From Arthrobacter crusticola (lineage in GTDB: Bacteria > Actinomycetota > Actinomycetes > Actinomycetales > Micrococcaceae), in NCBI RefSeq assembly GCF_004357995.1, contig NZ_SMTK01000003.1:620001-684000 (forward strand): DNA of 64,000 nt, in the 5' to 3' direction. The translations under genes and the position numbers were made by a program. This document shows positions 7,600 through 16,709 of this stretch, in pieces; position 1 is the first letter of the stretch; the number at the start of each line of letters is the position of its first letter. A model generated the notes under the pieces. It was not told the origin of the DNA. It saw only the letters and a list, made by a program, of their open reading frames with translations, and did no database searches.

Positions 7600-9065
7600 C
7601 GTCGCCCCATCGGGCCCGACGGCGTGGCAAATACATTTGGCGACACATGGATGCCCAGTTCCTCGAAGCGATCGAGGAACCGTGGCCGCACTCCCGTGGC
7701 GATAGGTTTACCCAGGAAACGGCCTTGCTGGTCCATGCCGGCCGAGTAGTCAAAGAGGAAAGCGTCCTGGAGGGTTACCACCTCTCCTTCCATCCCCTGA
7801 ACTTCCGTGACATGCGTAACGCGACGGCTTCCATCCCGCATGCGGGTGAGCTGGATGATCAGATCGACGGCCGAGGCAATCTGCTCGCGGATGGCCCTCA
7901 GCGGGAGGTCCATTCCTGCCATCAATACGAGCGTCTCAAGCCGTGCAATGGCATCGCGGGGTGAGTTTGCGTGAACCGTCGACAATGACCCATCGTGTCC
8001 AGTGTTCATTGCTTGAAGCATGTCCAGCGATTCACCCCCGCGGACTTCACCGACGATGATGCGATCCGGCCTCATACGGAGTGAATTGCGCAGCAGTTCG
8101 CGGATGCCGATTGCACCTTTTCCCTCGATATTGGCCGGGCGGCTCTCGAGGCGGACGACATGCTGTTGCTGGAGCTGAAGCTCGACCGCATCCTCGATCG
8201 TGACAATCCGGTCGTTCTCGGGGATGAACGACGAGACAACGTTCAACATCGTGGTTTTTCCGGTGCCCGTGCCACCCGAGACAATGATGTTGAGGCGTGC
8301 CCGGACGCACGCGCTGAGGAGTTCGGCCATCTCCGGAGTCAGGGAACCCCACTGAATGAGATTCTGCACGGTGATGGGCACGTGGCTGAATTTTCGGATG
8401 GTGAGGGACGGCCCGTTCACCGCCAGGGGTGGAATGATTGCGTTGACGCGCGAGCCATCCTCGAGCCGAGCGTCCACGAGAGGTGACGATTCGTCGATCC
8501 TTCGCCCGACCTTGGAGACAATCCGCTCGATGACCTTTCGTAGATGGTCGTCGGAACTGAATTTGCCATCGGTCAGGGAGAGATGTCCGTTTCGCTCGAC
8601 GTAAATCTGGTCGAACCGGTTCACCATGATCTCGGTGATGGATGGGTCTTCAAGCATCCGCTGAATGGGACCATAGCCCATCACCTCGTCCGCGATCTCC
8701 CGGATCAGGCGACGCCGTTCCTCCGGAGATAGCGGGACCTGTTCCTCATCGATGACGGCGGATAGTTCGTCACGGGCGGTGACCCGCAGCTCTTCTTCCG
8801 ATACAGAAGAGTCGCTGAATCGGGACCCCATTCGAGCGAAGAGTGCCTCTGCTGCACGTGCTTTCAGCCCGGCCAATGCGTCCACAGTCGGTGCTACCGG
8901 TGGCGCCTTCAAGGATGAAAGTGGTGACGCTGGAGGCGCGGAAGGAGGCGTTACCGGCGGAACGAAGGCGGGAGCGTCGTCAACCTCTTCTGAGGGATCC
9001 GCCTTTTGGTTGGTCGGCTCTACGCCAACGCCGTGCACTGCCTTCATGCGCTCCGACAGCCTCAT
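7596..9065 (-). CDS. tadA: Tad pilus assembly ATPase TadA/CpaF
   Basis: Hexameric secretion ATPase that powers Flp pilus assembly. After about 100 residues of Pro/Ala-rich N-terminal sequence comes the CpaF core: Walker [10 protein letters not shown] (264-272), an acidic box ([12 protein letters not shown]), Walker B with catalytic Glu ([11 protein letters not shown], about 335-345) and the His box STVHANS (362-368). The length (489) fits the family. It overlaps the upstream ATPase gene and the downstream tadB by 4 bases each, so the three are translated as one unit. Confidence 0.95.
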   Translation of the reverse strand: MRLSERMKAVHGVGVEPTNQKADPSEEVDDAPAFVPPVTPPSAPPASPLSSLKAPPVAPTVDALAGLKARAAEALFARMGSRFSDSSVSEEELRVTARDELSAVIDEEQVPLSPEERRRLIREIADEVMGYGPIQRMLEDPSITEIMVNRFDQIYVERNGHLSLTDGKFSSDDHLRKVIERIVSKVGRRIDESSPLVDARLEDGSRVNAIIPPLAVNGPSLTIRKFSHVPITVQNLIQWGSLTPEMAELLSACVRARLNIIVSGGTGTGKTTMLNVVSSFIPENDRIVTIEDAVELQLQQQHVVRLESRPANIEGKGAIGIRELLRNSLRMRPDRIIVGEVRGGESLDMLQAMNTGHDGSLSTVHANSPRDAIARLETLVLMAGMDLPLRAIREQIASAVDLIIQLTRMRDGSRRVTHVTEVQGMEGEVVTLQDAFLFDYSAGMDQQGRFLGKPIATGVRPRFLDRFEELGIHVSPNVFATPSGPMGRR

Positions 9066-10255
9066 GACACGACCACCCGCCGATGCTGTTTGCGCTTTGA
9101 TCCGTCCTGGGGGCGAAATCGATCAACGAGGTCCTGGAACCCCTTGGTTGCCGCGTCGCGGGCGGTGCCCTGAAGGACGGGAATGCCCCTATTGGTCGAG
9201 AAGGGCAGCGTGCGCGACCGAGGGACTACCACATCCACCGGCACGCCCAAGGTGGCCTCGACGTCCTGCACAGAGATCCCGCTTCTCCGGTCGGCGAAGT
9301 TGAGGACGACGTGCCGATCCCGTGGCAGGAGCTGAAGTTCGCGCAGGACGTCGAGACACTTATGCAGGCCACGCACGCTTGGGACGTCCATCCCGCACAC
9401 CCAGACACCGTCGGTCGCCTGATCCAACGTTGCCAGGCAGTGCTCACCGAGTCCGGGAGCCGTGTCGACGACGACATACTGGAACTGGCTCGCGAGCTGT
9501 GCGAGCAGTCTCGTAACGTGCTCTGCCGTGATGTAGTCCGATTCGGCAGGCGTGCGCGGTGCGCACAGCGCGTAGACCCCGGCCGGATGCACTGTGAGAA
9601 ACGCCTTGAGCACCATTGAGTCCTGGGCGGCCGGCCCGTGGACTGCTTCGGTAATGGAGTGCTCGGGTTCGAGCAATAGCCCGGTGGCGACATCACCGAA
9701 CTGCAGATCGAGGTCAACGAGGACGACCCCCATTGGAGCGATCTTTCCCAACCCGATCGCAAGGTTCGTTGCCACAGTTGTCTTCCCAACGCCGCCTTTC
9801 GGAGACATGACCGCAATTACCCGGCCTTTGCCGTGGTCCGGCTCGGAGCCGAGGGACAGCCCGCGACGTCTGCTGCCTGCTGAGAGACAGCAGCGCTCAA
9901 GGAGCACCCGCAGGGCGTCTACTTCGATATCTGAGGCCACAACATCTCGGACTCCGGCACGCATTGCGGCCAGGACGAGGTCAGGGTTGGGGGGCGCTAC
10001 GAGAACGAGACTCGTTTCAGGGAACTGAAGATCGAAGACAAGGGCAAGCTGCAGCGCGTCATCCGGGTTGATGCCCGGCCCGAGGATCAGGACCTCCGGA
10101 GGCACACCGCCCACCTGCTGCAGGATTCCGTCAGGGCCTGTGGATAGGACTTCGGGAGGGAGTGTCTGGAGGTCGCCGTGCATCACTCCGGTGATGGCCT
10201 GGCGGACGCGGCTCTCGAAGTCACGCACCGCTGTAACTGTGACGAATCGACTCAT
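9062..10255 (-). CDS. CpaE/TadZ-like ParA-family ATPase
   Basis: Localisation ATPase of Tad systems. The N-terminal 130 residues resemble an atypical receiver-like domain that lacks the usual Asp/Lys phosphorylation set. The C-terminal MinD/ParA domain carries a deviant Walker A, SPKGGVGKTT (151-160), Walker A' (VVLVDLDLQFGDVATGLLL) and Walker B (YVVVDTAPGLGE). In characterised systems CpaE/TadZ recruits pilus components to a cell site. The start overlaps the cpaB stop by 4 bases (ATGA). Calling it TadZ rather than CpaE is a naming choice; the family is clear. Confidence 0.88.
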   Translation of the reverse strand: MSRFVTVTAVRDFESRVRQAITGVMHGDLQTLPPEVLSTGPDGILQQVGGVPPEVLILGPGINPDDALQLALVFDLQFPETSLVLVAPPNPDLVLAAMRAGVRDVVASDIEVDALRVLLERCCLSAGSRRRGLSLGSEPDHGKGRVIAVMSPKGGVGKTTVATNLAIGLGKIAPMGVVLVDLDLQFGDVATGLLLEPEHSITEAVHGPAAQDSMVLKAFLTVHPAGVYALCAPRTPAESDYITAEHVTRLLAQLASQFQYVVVDTAPGLGEHCLATLDQATDGVWVCGMDVPSVRGLHKCLDVLRELQLLPRDRHVVLNFADRRSGISVQDVEATLGVPVDVVVPRSRTLPFSTNRGIPVLQGTARDAATKGFQDLVDRFRPQDGSKRKQHRRVVVS

Positions 10256-11016
10256 TTGAGGACCTCTGGGATGGTAATGATTGGCGGGTCAGCCTCTTCG
10301 GAGGTGTCGGTCTCCTTTGTCAACCAGATCGTGCCGAATTCGGCTCCGAAAATCACCCGACCGGCGTTCATGTCGTTCAGGGCGAAGGTGACAAAGGCTG
10401 AACCGTTGGGCATCGCCACGCCTTCACCATTCTGGGAGCCCTCGGTCTCAGGTGCCGCCTGCTGCACGGCAGTCACTAGGACATTCTGCAGACTTAGGTT
10501 GGTGTGCTGCTTGAACCCGGTCATCTCCGCGGGCAGCCGGTCGAAGACTGGAGCCTCCTCCTTGAGTTCACCGGAAACATACAAGCCCACGGAGTCACCG
10601 GCCTTCAGCCGGCCGGCCAGCATCCGCTCGGGCGCGAGCAGGATGGTCACCTCCTCAAGTCCTTGGGGGACGGGCACCGTGCCGGGCGAGAACTGTTCGG
10701 GAGCAACCAAGCGTGCGGCGAGTAGTTGTTCGCCCGGCATCAGGTCGGCAGCCGTGATTTTTCCATCCTGCCCCTCGAGTGTGTTCAGTGAATCTTTGGG
10801 CACAGCTGACTGCGGGAGCGCTTCTGCCTGCAGGAACGCGCTCAGCTCGCTGACCGGGGTTCCCGCGGGTACCTGTTCCTGCACCACGAGGACCTCAGTG
10901 GGCTCAACTCCCTGGAGCGCACGGGTATCAGCGCCCTTCACGTAGATCACTAGGAGGGCCGTGCCGACGACCGCTAGGAGAAGCGCAGCGACCCCTCCGA
11001 TCAAGCGCGATTTCAC
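10252..11016 (-). CDS. cpaB: CpaB-like Flp pilus assembly protein (SAF domain)
   Basis: Protein of 254 residues with a single N-terminal membrane anchor (LIGGVAALLLAVVGTALLVI) followed by an extracytoplasmic SAF/RcpC-like region (VLVVQEQVPAGTPVSEL, ITAADLMPGEQLLAARLV). In diderm bacteria CpaB works with the outer-membrane secretin; no secretin gene is present here, as expected for a single-membrane cell. It starts at GTG 11016 and couples by 4 bases to the downstream ATPase gene. Confidence 0.85.
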   Translation of the reverse strand: MKSRLIGGVAALLLAVVGTALLVIYVKGADTRALQGVEPTEVLVVQEQVPAGTPVSELSAFLQAEALPQSAVPKDSLNTLEGQDGKITAADLMPGEQLLAARLVAPEQFSPGTVPVPQGLEEVTILLAPERMLAGRLKAGDSVGLYVSGELKEEAPVFDRLPAEMTGFKQHTNLSLQNVLVTAVQQAAPETEGSQNGEGVAMPNGSAFVTFALNDMNAGRVIFGAEFGTIWLTKETDTSEEADPPIITIPEVLK

Positions 11017-11104
11017 TGTGTGCTGCTCCTTGTTTCGCTGATTACTCGTGCACTTGGTAATTCAATGTTGAGAGTGGCCTGACGCTCCCCGTGGTCATGT
11101 CTCC

Positions 11105-12175
11105 TCATCGCGAGAGCGAGACGATCGAGGTGCCGTAATTTTGCCCTCCTGGCGTCACCGTCATGCCCTCTTCGAGCGAGACGAAGCGGGTGAAAAACCC
11201 TTGGATACCGCGGCAAGCCCCCCCTTCGCAAGGTGGTGCGAGGGGATCGATAACCCTGAGATCGGACCCGCCGCTGAATTTGTATCCGGTGATCTGGAAG
11301 GCAGCGAACCCTCCTAGGGTGTAGGTGGCCCGGGATCCCGACAGCGTCGAGTTGGTGTAGATGGGTATAAGGACGGGCTCGCCCATGATCGTGGACAGGG
11401 TGGCTTCACAGCGGGCCCGAGGGAAGGAGACACCAGGATCGCTTCCCGCTTCACGGGTGCCGATGTTCACGCGGGCGGAGCAGCCGGTACCGTCCATGTC
11501 GAGCCAGCCGAATCCGCCGGGGATGTCCCCGTTTTCGCGCCCGCAGCCGGGAAAATCAGCGGTGTTGTTATACCGCAGCAGGATGTGGGTGGGGGTGGGG
11601 TCTCCCTCGAAGTTGCCGGTGGAGTTGAATTGGGCGAGTTGCGCTGGACTCAACGACCGCTGGAAGACGCACTGGCTTATTGTCCAAGGAAGCGTGGTGC
11701 CGCCGCTCGGGGCCCCCCAGACCGCCTCGGCTGACGCGGTGACTAGCGTTGACTCGATACCCAGCGCCCGAGCAAAAAACAACGAGAAGCGATTCTCTCC
11801 GGTGCCCGCATCCCGGGCATTCGTTTCGATGCGGACCCGCCCAGCCGTCGGGTCGACGGCCGAAGTAACTCCGGTCGAATCATCGTTGGCGTTGCGGTCG
11901 GCAAAAAACTGCCCAGTGGCGGCAGTGTTGCCGTCATCGCACGCGCCGGGCGTGCCGGCAGCACAGTCGCCGGCGATAGCCAACGCTGCGGCATCGGCGC
12001 CGCTCTGAAGCTGTGCTTTCTCCCAGTAGACGGCTCCGACGTCCACGGCGAGAGCGGCAACCCCCAAGAGTGCAATAAGCAGGACAGCGACCAGGATTGA
12101 GACCGCCCCGCCCTCTGAGTCAATGGACAATCCCGAGCCCCGCACTGATGAGCTGAACTTTGTTATCCGCCGCAT
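11105..12175 (-). CDS. TadG-like pilus-associated protein
   Basis: Protein of 356 residues beginning with a short basic segment and one hydrophobic helix that matches the TadG/TadE N-terminus (GGAVSILVAVLLIALLGVA, then VDVGAVYWEKAQLQSGADAA). The large remainder is extracytoplasmic, rich in Gly, Thr and Asn, and has several Cys residues (ISQCVFQRS, FPGCGRENG, GTGCSARVN, PCEGGACRG) that could form disulfides. It begins 13 bases inside the end of the TadE-like gene. It is probably a minor pilin or surface component anchored by its N-terminal helix. Confidence 0.85.
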   Translation of the reverse strand: MRRITKFSSSVRGSGLSIDSEGGAVSILVAVLLIALLGVAALAVDVGAVYWEKAQLQSGADAAALAIAGDCAAGTPGACDDGNTAATGQFFADRNANDDSTGVTSAVDPTAGRVRIETNARDAGTGENRFSLFFARALGIESTLVTASAEAVWGAPSGGTTLPWTISQCVFQRSLSPAQLAQFNSTGNFEGDPTPTHILLRYNNTADFPGCGRENGDIPGGFGWLDMDGTGCSARVNIGTREAGSDPGVSFPRARCEATLSTIMGEPVLIPIYTNSTLSGSRATYTLGGFAAFQITGYKFSGGSDLRVIDPLAPPCEGGACRGIQGFFTRFVSLEEGMTVTPGGQNYGTSIVSLSR

Positions 12176-12555
12176 CGCATAACCGCCTGGCCTTGGAGAT
12201 CAATGGGAAACAGGCCCGGGCCAAGAAAACCGGACATCGATTCGAGCGTGACGGTTGTAGTGACCGTTATGTTGTCGCCTGGCGCGCAGTCGTCCACATC
12301 GGACTCAACGACCACGGGAAGGTCTTCAAGAACCGTCCCTCGAAGGGCCGCACCTTCGACATCAAGCCGCGGCGGCGGATCGTTCCAGTGGACCGCGCCA
12401 TTGCGCGCACCTTCTCGAGCCGCGTGGGTGAGGGAGTTTTGAATGAAGAACACGCGGCCGTATTCAATCGACCCAATGAGGATCAGTAGGAGTAATGGCA
12501 GGACGAACGCCAACTCGACGGCGACTGCGCCGCGCTCACCATCCTGTCTTCTCAT
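12163..12555 (-). CDS. TadE-like pseudopilin
   Basis: Small membrane-anchored protein of 130 residues. The N-terminus GERGAVAVELAFVLPLLLLI has the TadE consensus: a Gly-Ala cleavage-like site, Glu at +5 relative to the Ala after G9 (E14) and a hydrophobic helix. The following SIEYGRVFFIQNSLTHAARE is also typical. It is a likely substrate of the prepilin peptidase encoded at 1573-2223. It is separated from flp by a strong hairpin, so it is probably expressed at a lower level than the major pilin. Confidence 0.88.
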   Translation of the reverse strand: MRRQDGERGAVAVELAFVLPLLLLILIGSIEYGRVFFIQNSLTHAAREGARNGAVHWNDPPPRLDVEGAALRGTVLEDLPVVVESDVDDCAPGDNITVTTTVTLESMSGFLGPGLFPIDLQGQAVMRCGG

Positions 12556-12591
12556 GCCCGCCCCTCGTTGCCCGATATGTCGACTAATGCA

Positions 12592-12626
12592 AACGGCTCC
12601 GGCGGCCCGAAGCCGCCGGAGCCGTT
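12592..12626 (-). terminator. Attenuator/terminator between flp and the rest of the Tad operon
   Basis: A perfect 14-bp stem (AACGGCTCCGGCGG with CCGCCGGAGCCGTT) encloses a 7-base loop. It starts 4 bases past the flp stop codon and, read on the minus strand, ends in GCCGTTT. It would end most transcripts after flp and let a fraction read into the assembly genes, or protect the flp mRNA 3' end. Confidence 0.8.
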
Positions 12627-12629
12627 CAA

Positions 12630-12839
12630 TTAGCCAGCATTGCCTTCCGGCGTGAAGTCGAGGTTGGTGAACAGGTCCCGGACCGTCTCGCCCAGAGTCA
12701 ACGCGCCAACGGCGACGACGACGGCGATGAGGGCGACCATCAGGCCGTACTCCACCATGGTGGCGCCCTTTTCCTCGTTGGCGAGGCGGGCCTTGGCGGT
12801 GTGAAGGACAGTTGAGACCGTTGCGAAGAGTGCGAGCAT
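12630..12839 (-). CDS. flp: Flp-type major pilin precursor
   Basis: Precursor of 69 residues. The class-IVb (Flp) leader is cleaved after G25 (NEEKG|ATMVEYGLMVALIA), with Glu at +5 and Tyr at +6 of the mature protein, then a hydrophobic helix and a short polar tail. The mature pilin would be 44 residues. AAGGAGT lies 5 bases before the ATG. It is the first gene of the Tad operon and is followed at once by a strong hairpin, fitting high expression of the structural subunit. Confidence 0.95.
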   Translation of the reverse strand: MLALFATVSTVLHTAKARLANEEKGATMVEYGLMVALIAVVVAVGALTLGETVRDLFTNLDFTPEGNAG

Positions 12840-12940
12840 GACTAACTCCTTGGAATTTCAGGACGAACCGTGGACGGATTGCCCGTGGCTGCGGCTGGCC
12901 CAGCGCCAGCTCTGATCACAAGCTAGCAACCGAATCCGTC

Positions 12941-13009
12941 CTTATAGTGGGATCTGTGCTGATCCTGTGGGAACCCTGATACTCCTGTGAATGTCCTGCA
13001 TGTTTCCTG
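12941..13009 (-). promoter_or_regulatory. flp promoter with five phased CAGGA/G repeats
   Basis: Read on the minus strand, a -10 box TATAAG (12946-12941) is preceded by five direct copies of CAGGA or CAGGG. On the plus strand their CCTG cores start at 13006, 12995, 12984, 12975 and 12964, giving spacings of 11, 11, 9 and 11 bases, about one DNA turn each. The last copy falls exactly where a -35 box should be (17 bp from the -10), and there is no TTGACA-like element. This is the layout of an activator-dependent promoter of the PhoB/OmpR kind. The predicted leader to flp is about 95 bases. Confidence 0.65.
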
Positions 13010-13088
13010 CGGGAAGGATGCGCCGAGGATGCGCAGAAGATGCGGTTGGGTCTGAAGAGACTGCGCTGGGAGGGCCGGCCGGCCGCTT

Positions 13089-13118
13089 TTGACCTGAGGC
13101 CCTGCCCCGCGCTAATCT
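13089..13118 (+). promoter_or_regulatory. rplM-rpsI promoter with a long leader
   Basis: TTGACC at 13089-13094, an 18-bp spacer and TAATCT at 13113-13118 form a good housekeeping promoter. It predicts a 5' leader of about 215 bases before the rplM GTG. The leader holds no convincing ORF; a small hairpin (CGCGG/CCGCG) lies near 13286-13301. A leader of this length before r-protein genes could carry an autoregulatory site, but I do not see a recognisable known motif. Confidence 0.6.
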
Positions 13119-13339
13119 TGGTAGTCGTTGTGCGTATCCCAACTCGATACGTCTGCGCCTTCCGGAGCGGTTCAGTTGCAGAACCACCTGGCCCGGGGGA
13201 GCAGCCGAGGTTTCCGGGATAACTGGTTGCATTTCAGCCCTCACCTGAAGTTCCGGTAACGCATGAATAAGCTGAGCTTGTGGACGCGGTTCGACCCGCG
13301 GGCGCAGGCGTCACCGAACAAGAAACGAAGGCCAACACC

Positions 13340-13783
13340 GTGCGTACGTACACCCCGAAGCCAGGCGACATCTCCCGCCAGTGGCACGTCATTGACGCCA
13401 CTGACGTTGTCCTAGGCCGTCTTGCCAGCCAGACCGCAACACTGCTGCGCGGAAAGCACAAGCCGACCTTTGCACCCCATATGGATATGGGCGATTTCGT
13501 CATCATCATCAACGCCGACAAGGTTGCCCTCACCGGCGCCAAGCTCGAGCAGAAGCGCGCCTACCGCCACTCGGGTTTCCCGGGCGGCCTGAAGTCCACC
13601 AACTACGCCGAACTCCTGGAGAAGAACCCGGAGCGCGCGGTTGAGAAGGCCATCAGGGGCATGCTTCCCAAGAACTCCCTGGCTGCCCAGCAGCTGTCCA
13701 AACTGAAGGTCTACCGCGGTGCCGAGCACCCGCACGCTGCCCAGCAGCCCAAGGCCTTCGAAATCACCCAGGTCGCCCAGTAG
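13340..13783 (+). CDS. rplM: 50S ribosomal protein L13
   Basis: Large-subunit ribosomal protein L13, 147 residues. Diagnostic segments are [18 protein letters not shown] at the start, [19 protein letters not shown], and [20 protein letters not shown] then [13 protein letters not shown] at the end. GTG 13340 is chosen because family members begin at this [10 protein letters not shown]; the frame is open further upstream but without conserved sequence. It pairs with rpsI, 41 bases downstream. Confidence 0.97.
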   Translation: MRTYTPKPGDISRQWHVIDATDVVLGRLASQTATLLRGKHKPTFAPHMDMGDFVIIINADKVALTGAKLEQKRAYRHSGFPGGLKSTNYAELLEKNPERAVEKAIRGMLPKNSLAAQQLSKLKVYRGAEHPHAAQQPKAFEITQVAQ

Positions 13784-13824
13784 TCCTGGCCACCACACAC
13801 TAAGAAATTAATTCAAGGAGAACC

Positions 13825-14322
13825 GTGGCTCAGAACACTGAAGAGCTGAACGAACCGGCTGAGGAGCTCACCAGCTACACCTCAGAGTCAACCGACGCCA
13901 GCGAGACCCCCGTCCGGGAGCGCCCCGCGCTCACCGTCGGCGGCGGCGCTGTTGGACGACGCAAGGAAGCCATCGCCCGCGTCCGCCTCGTGCCCGGCAC
14001 GGGCAAGTGGGTCGTCAACGGGCGCGAGCTCAGCGACTACTTCCCGAACAAGCTGCACCAGCAGGAAGTCAACGACCCGTTCAAGCTCCTCGAGCTTGAC
14101 GGCGCCTACGACGTCATCGCCCGCATCCACGGCGGCGGCGCCTCCGGTCAGGCCGGCGCACTGCGCCTCGGCGTTGCCCGTGCGCTCAACGAGATTGACC
14201 GCGAGAACAACCGCCCGGCCCTGAAGAAGGCCGGCTTCCTGACCCGCGACGCCCGTGTCATCGAGCGCAAGAAGGCCGGTCTCAAGAAGGCCCGCAAGGC
14301 ACCGCAGTACTCGAAGCGCTAG
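13825..14322 (+). CDS. rpsI: 30S ribosomal protein S9
   Basis: Small-subunit ribosomal protein S9, 165 residues, from a GTG start with AAGGAG upstream. An acidic N-terminal extension of about 35 residues precedes the S9 core ([38 protein letters not shown]). The universal basic C-terminus [12 protein letters not shown], which reaches into the ribosomal P site, is intact. Co-transcribed with rplM and followed by a strong terminator. Confidence 0.97.
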   Translation: MAQNTEELNEPAEELTSYTSESTDASETPVRERPALTVGGGAVGRRKEAIARVRLVPGTGKWVVNGRELSDYFPNKLHQQEVNDPFKLLELDGAYDVIARIHGGGASGQAGALRLGVARALNEIDRENNRPALKKAGFLTRDARVIERKKAGLKKARKAPQYSKR

Positions 14323-14350
14323 TCTTTTCCGCTTCGTTCCAAGCATCATC

Positions 14351-14380
14351 AGCGCCCGTCCGGCCTGCCGGGCGGGCGCT
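14351..14380 (+). terminator. rplM-rpsI operon terminator
   Basis: A 14-bp stem (AGCGCCCGTCCGGC with GCCGGGCGGGCGCT, one G-T pair) has a 2-base loop and is followed by GCGCTTTAA. It lies 28 bases past the rpsI stop. Confidence 0.85.
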
Positions 14381-14447
14381 GCGCTTTAACCCAGCGTGGG
14401 CAAGCCTGCGGGCCGTTGCCACCGTTTCTCACCTAGGATGTACAGCG

Positions 14448-15812
14448 ATGAGCAGATTATTTGGTACCGACGGCGTCCGTGGACTGGCCAATGGCCTGAT
14501 CACGGCGGAACTCTCCCTGCAGCTTGCCCAGGCGGCTGCCGTGGTGCTCGGCCACAACGCGGTCGAAGGCGGGCGCAGGCCCACCGCGGTCATTGCCCGG
14601 GACCCCCGGATCAGCGGGGAGTTCATCGCCGCGGCCATTGAGGCGGGGCTCGCCAGCTCCGGCATCGACGTCTACGACGCCGGGGTGCTCCCCACGCCCG
14701 CCGCGGCCTTCCTCGTGGCCGACCTCGACGCCGACTTCGGTGTGATGATCTCCGCCTCGCACAACCCCGCACCCGATAACGGCATCAAGTTCCTCGCCCG
14801 AGGCGGGCAGAAGCTCGACGACGCCCTCGAGGAGGCCATCGAAGCGGAGCTCGCGAAGCCCCAGCCGCGGCCCGTAGGCGCCGACGTCGGACGGATCCGG
14901 CGCTTCGCCGACGCCGAGGACCGCTACGTCGTGCACCTTCTCCAGACCCTTCCGCACCGCCTCGACGGGCTCAAGGTGGTCCTCGACTGCGCCCACGGCG
15001 CGGCCAGCGGCTGCTCCCCGGAGGTCTTCTCCAACGCCGGTGCGGAAATCGTCGTCATCGGGGCCGACCCCGACGGCAACAACATCAACGACGGCTACGG
15101 TTCCACCCACATGGAACGCCTCCAGGCCGCCGTGCTCGAACACGGTGCGGACCTTGGCATCGCCCACGACGGCGACGCCGACCGCTGCCTCGCGGTCGAC
15201 CACGAGGGCACCGTGGTGGACGGCGACCAGATCATGGCCGTGATGGCCATCGCCATGAATGACGCCGGCCGGCTGGTCGACAGCACCCTTGTGGCCACCG
15301 TGATGAGCAACCTGGGGCTGAAGCTGGCTCTGCGCGAGGCCGGTATCACCATCCGCGAGACCGGGGTGGGGGACCGGTACGTCCTCGAGGAGATGCGCGA
15401 CGGCGGCTACAGCCTCGGTGGGGAACAGTCGGGCCACGTCATCTTCGCCGACTACGCCACCACCGGCGACGGCGTCCTGACCGGGCTCCAGCTTGCCGCT
15501 CAGGTCGCTGCCACCGGTCGGAGCCTCAAGGATCTCGCCGGGGTGATGACCAAGCTTCCGCAGGTGCTGACCAACGTCAAGGGCGTCGACCGGGCCGCCG
15601 TCAAGACCGACACCGGTGTTCAGCAGGCCGTCCGCGAGGCCCAGGAGGTGCTCGGCGAGACCGGCCGGGTGCTGCTGCGTCCCTCCGGCACCGAACCGGT
15701 GGTGCGGGTAATGGTAGAAGCCGCCGACATGGACACCGCTCAGCGCATCGCCGGGGAGCTGGCCGAGACGGTCCGCACCCGGCTTGCCCTCCAGCCGGCC
15801 CCCGCCGTCTAA
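14448..15812 (+). CDS. glmM: Phosphoglucosamine mutase
   Basis: GlmM interconverts glucosamine-6-phosphate and glucosamine-1-phosphate on the way to UDP-GlcNAc and peptidoglycan. The phosphorylated serine is S104 in [11 protein letters not shown]; the metal loop DGDADRC and the sugar- and phosphate-binding segments GGEQSGH and [12 protein letters not shown] are present. Length 454 is normal. TAGGAT at 14434-14439 lies 8 bases before the ATG, which fits a near-leaderless transcript. The glmS gene for the preceding pathway step lies 1.9 kb downstream. Confidence 0.97.
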   Translation: MSRLFGTDGVRGLANGLITAELSLQLAQAAAVVLGHNAVEGGRRPTAVIARDPRISGEFIAAAIEAGLASSGIDVYDAGVLPTPAAAFLVADLDADFGVMISASHNPAPDNGIKFLARGGQKLDDALEEAIEAELAKPQPRPVGADVGRIRRFADAEDRYVVHLLQTLPHRLDGLKVVLDCAHGAASGCSPEVFSNAGAEIVVIGADPDGNNINDGYGSTHMERLQAAVLEHGADLGIAHDGDADRCLAVDHEGTVVDGDQIMAVMAIAMNDAGRLVDSTLVATVMSNLGLKLALREAGITIRETGVGDRYVLEEMRDGGYSLGGEQSGHVIFADYATTGDGVLTGLQLAAQVAATGRSLKDLAGVMTKLPQVLTNVKGVDRAAVKTDTGVQQAVREAQEVLGETGRVLLRPSGTEPVVRVMVEAADMDTAQRIAGELAETVRTRLALQPAPAV

Positions 15813-15866
15813 GAGGGCCTCAGCACGGCGCCCGGCGCCGGGTGGTCAGCACCGGTCCGCCGGATG

Positions 15867-16709
15867 CTAATAGCCCGGCGCGGGCGGAAGGCCGAAATGC
15901 TCCTCGAGGGTCGCGGTGCCCGCCGCCTGCATCGCCCCGGCGATCTCCGGTCCCACGTAGCGGAAGTGCCAGGATTCGGCCGAGAACCCGGTGACCTCGT
16001 GGTGTCCCTGCGGGTAGCGCAGGATGAAGCCGTACCGGGCGGCATGCTTTGCGGTCCACCGGGCGGCTTCGGTGTCCCGGAAGCACAGCACCAGCGTGCA
16101 GGTGCCGTCGGTCTGGCCGATGTCGAAGGCCAGCCCGGTTTGGTGTTCGGAATGGCCCGCGCGCGCCGACACCTCGTCCGCCTGCGCCTTGTCTCCGTAC
16201 TGGCCCACCCAGTGGTTATAGGTCGCCGCCTGCTCCTCGAATGAGCGGTACCCGCTGACCAGGGTGAGCCCCACGCCGTCGGCCGCCGCAGCCGCGAACA
16301 TCTTCTCCACCGCCGCAGCCGCGTCGGGGCGCAGGCGCACCCGCTCGGCGGCCACGGTGCGCTCGACCCGAGGAACCACAAGCTTCGGCGGGACGAAGTC
16401 CTGCGGTGACAGCGGGCGGCGCTTGTTCACCACGACGCCGGGTGAGGCCGGGTCGGAATGCGCCTTGTCTGACTCAGCCTCGTCCGGATCGGCTTTGGCC
16501 GGTGCCGCGGAGGCGGCCTGCGTGCCCTCCTTCGCGGGCGCCGCTGCGGGGCTGCGCTGCGCGGGTGCCGGAAGTTCCGCCGCAGTTGAGGCCGGCGCCC
16601 CTGCGCCGGAGCCGTCGGGTCCTCCGGCGCAGCCGGTGAGGAGGGCGGCGAGGACGGCGGCCGCGGCCATCGGGCCGGCCCCTGCCCGCCGCTGACCGGG
16701 TGCCCTCAC
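15867..16709 (-). CDS. M15-family D-Ala-D-Ala carboxypeptidase-like lipoprotein (VanY type)
   Basis: Predicted surface lipoprotein of 280 residues. The signal peptide ends in a lipobox (VLAALLTGC). A long Ala/Pro/Ser/Glu-rich linker precedes a zinc peptidase M15B domain with [21 protein letters not shown] and ESWHFRYVG, which supply the metal ligands and catalytic residues. It likely trims peptidoglycan stem peptides outside the membrane. The GTG start overlaps the coaA stop (GTGA), so it is translationally coupled to pantothenate kinase, an odd functional pairing. An internal ATG at 16670 is an alternative start. Confidence 0.88.
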   Translation of the reverse strand: MRAPGQRRAGAGPMAAAAVLAALLTGCAGGPDGSGAGAPASTAAELPAPAQRSPAAAPAKEGTQAASAAPAKADPDEAESDKAHSDPASPGVVVNKRRPLSPQDFVPPKLVVPRVERTVAAERVRLRPDAAAAVEKMFAAAAADGVGLTLVSGYRSFEEQAATYNHWVGQYGDKAQADEVSARAGHSEHQTGLAFDIGQTDGTCTLVLCFRDTEAARWTAKHAARYGFILRYPQGHHEVTGFSAESWHFRYVGPEIAGAMQAAGTATLEEHFGLPPAPGY

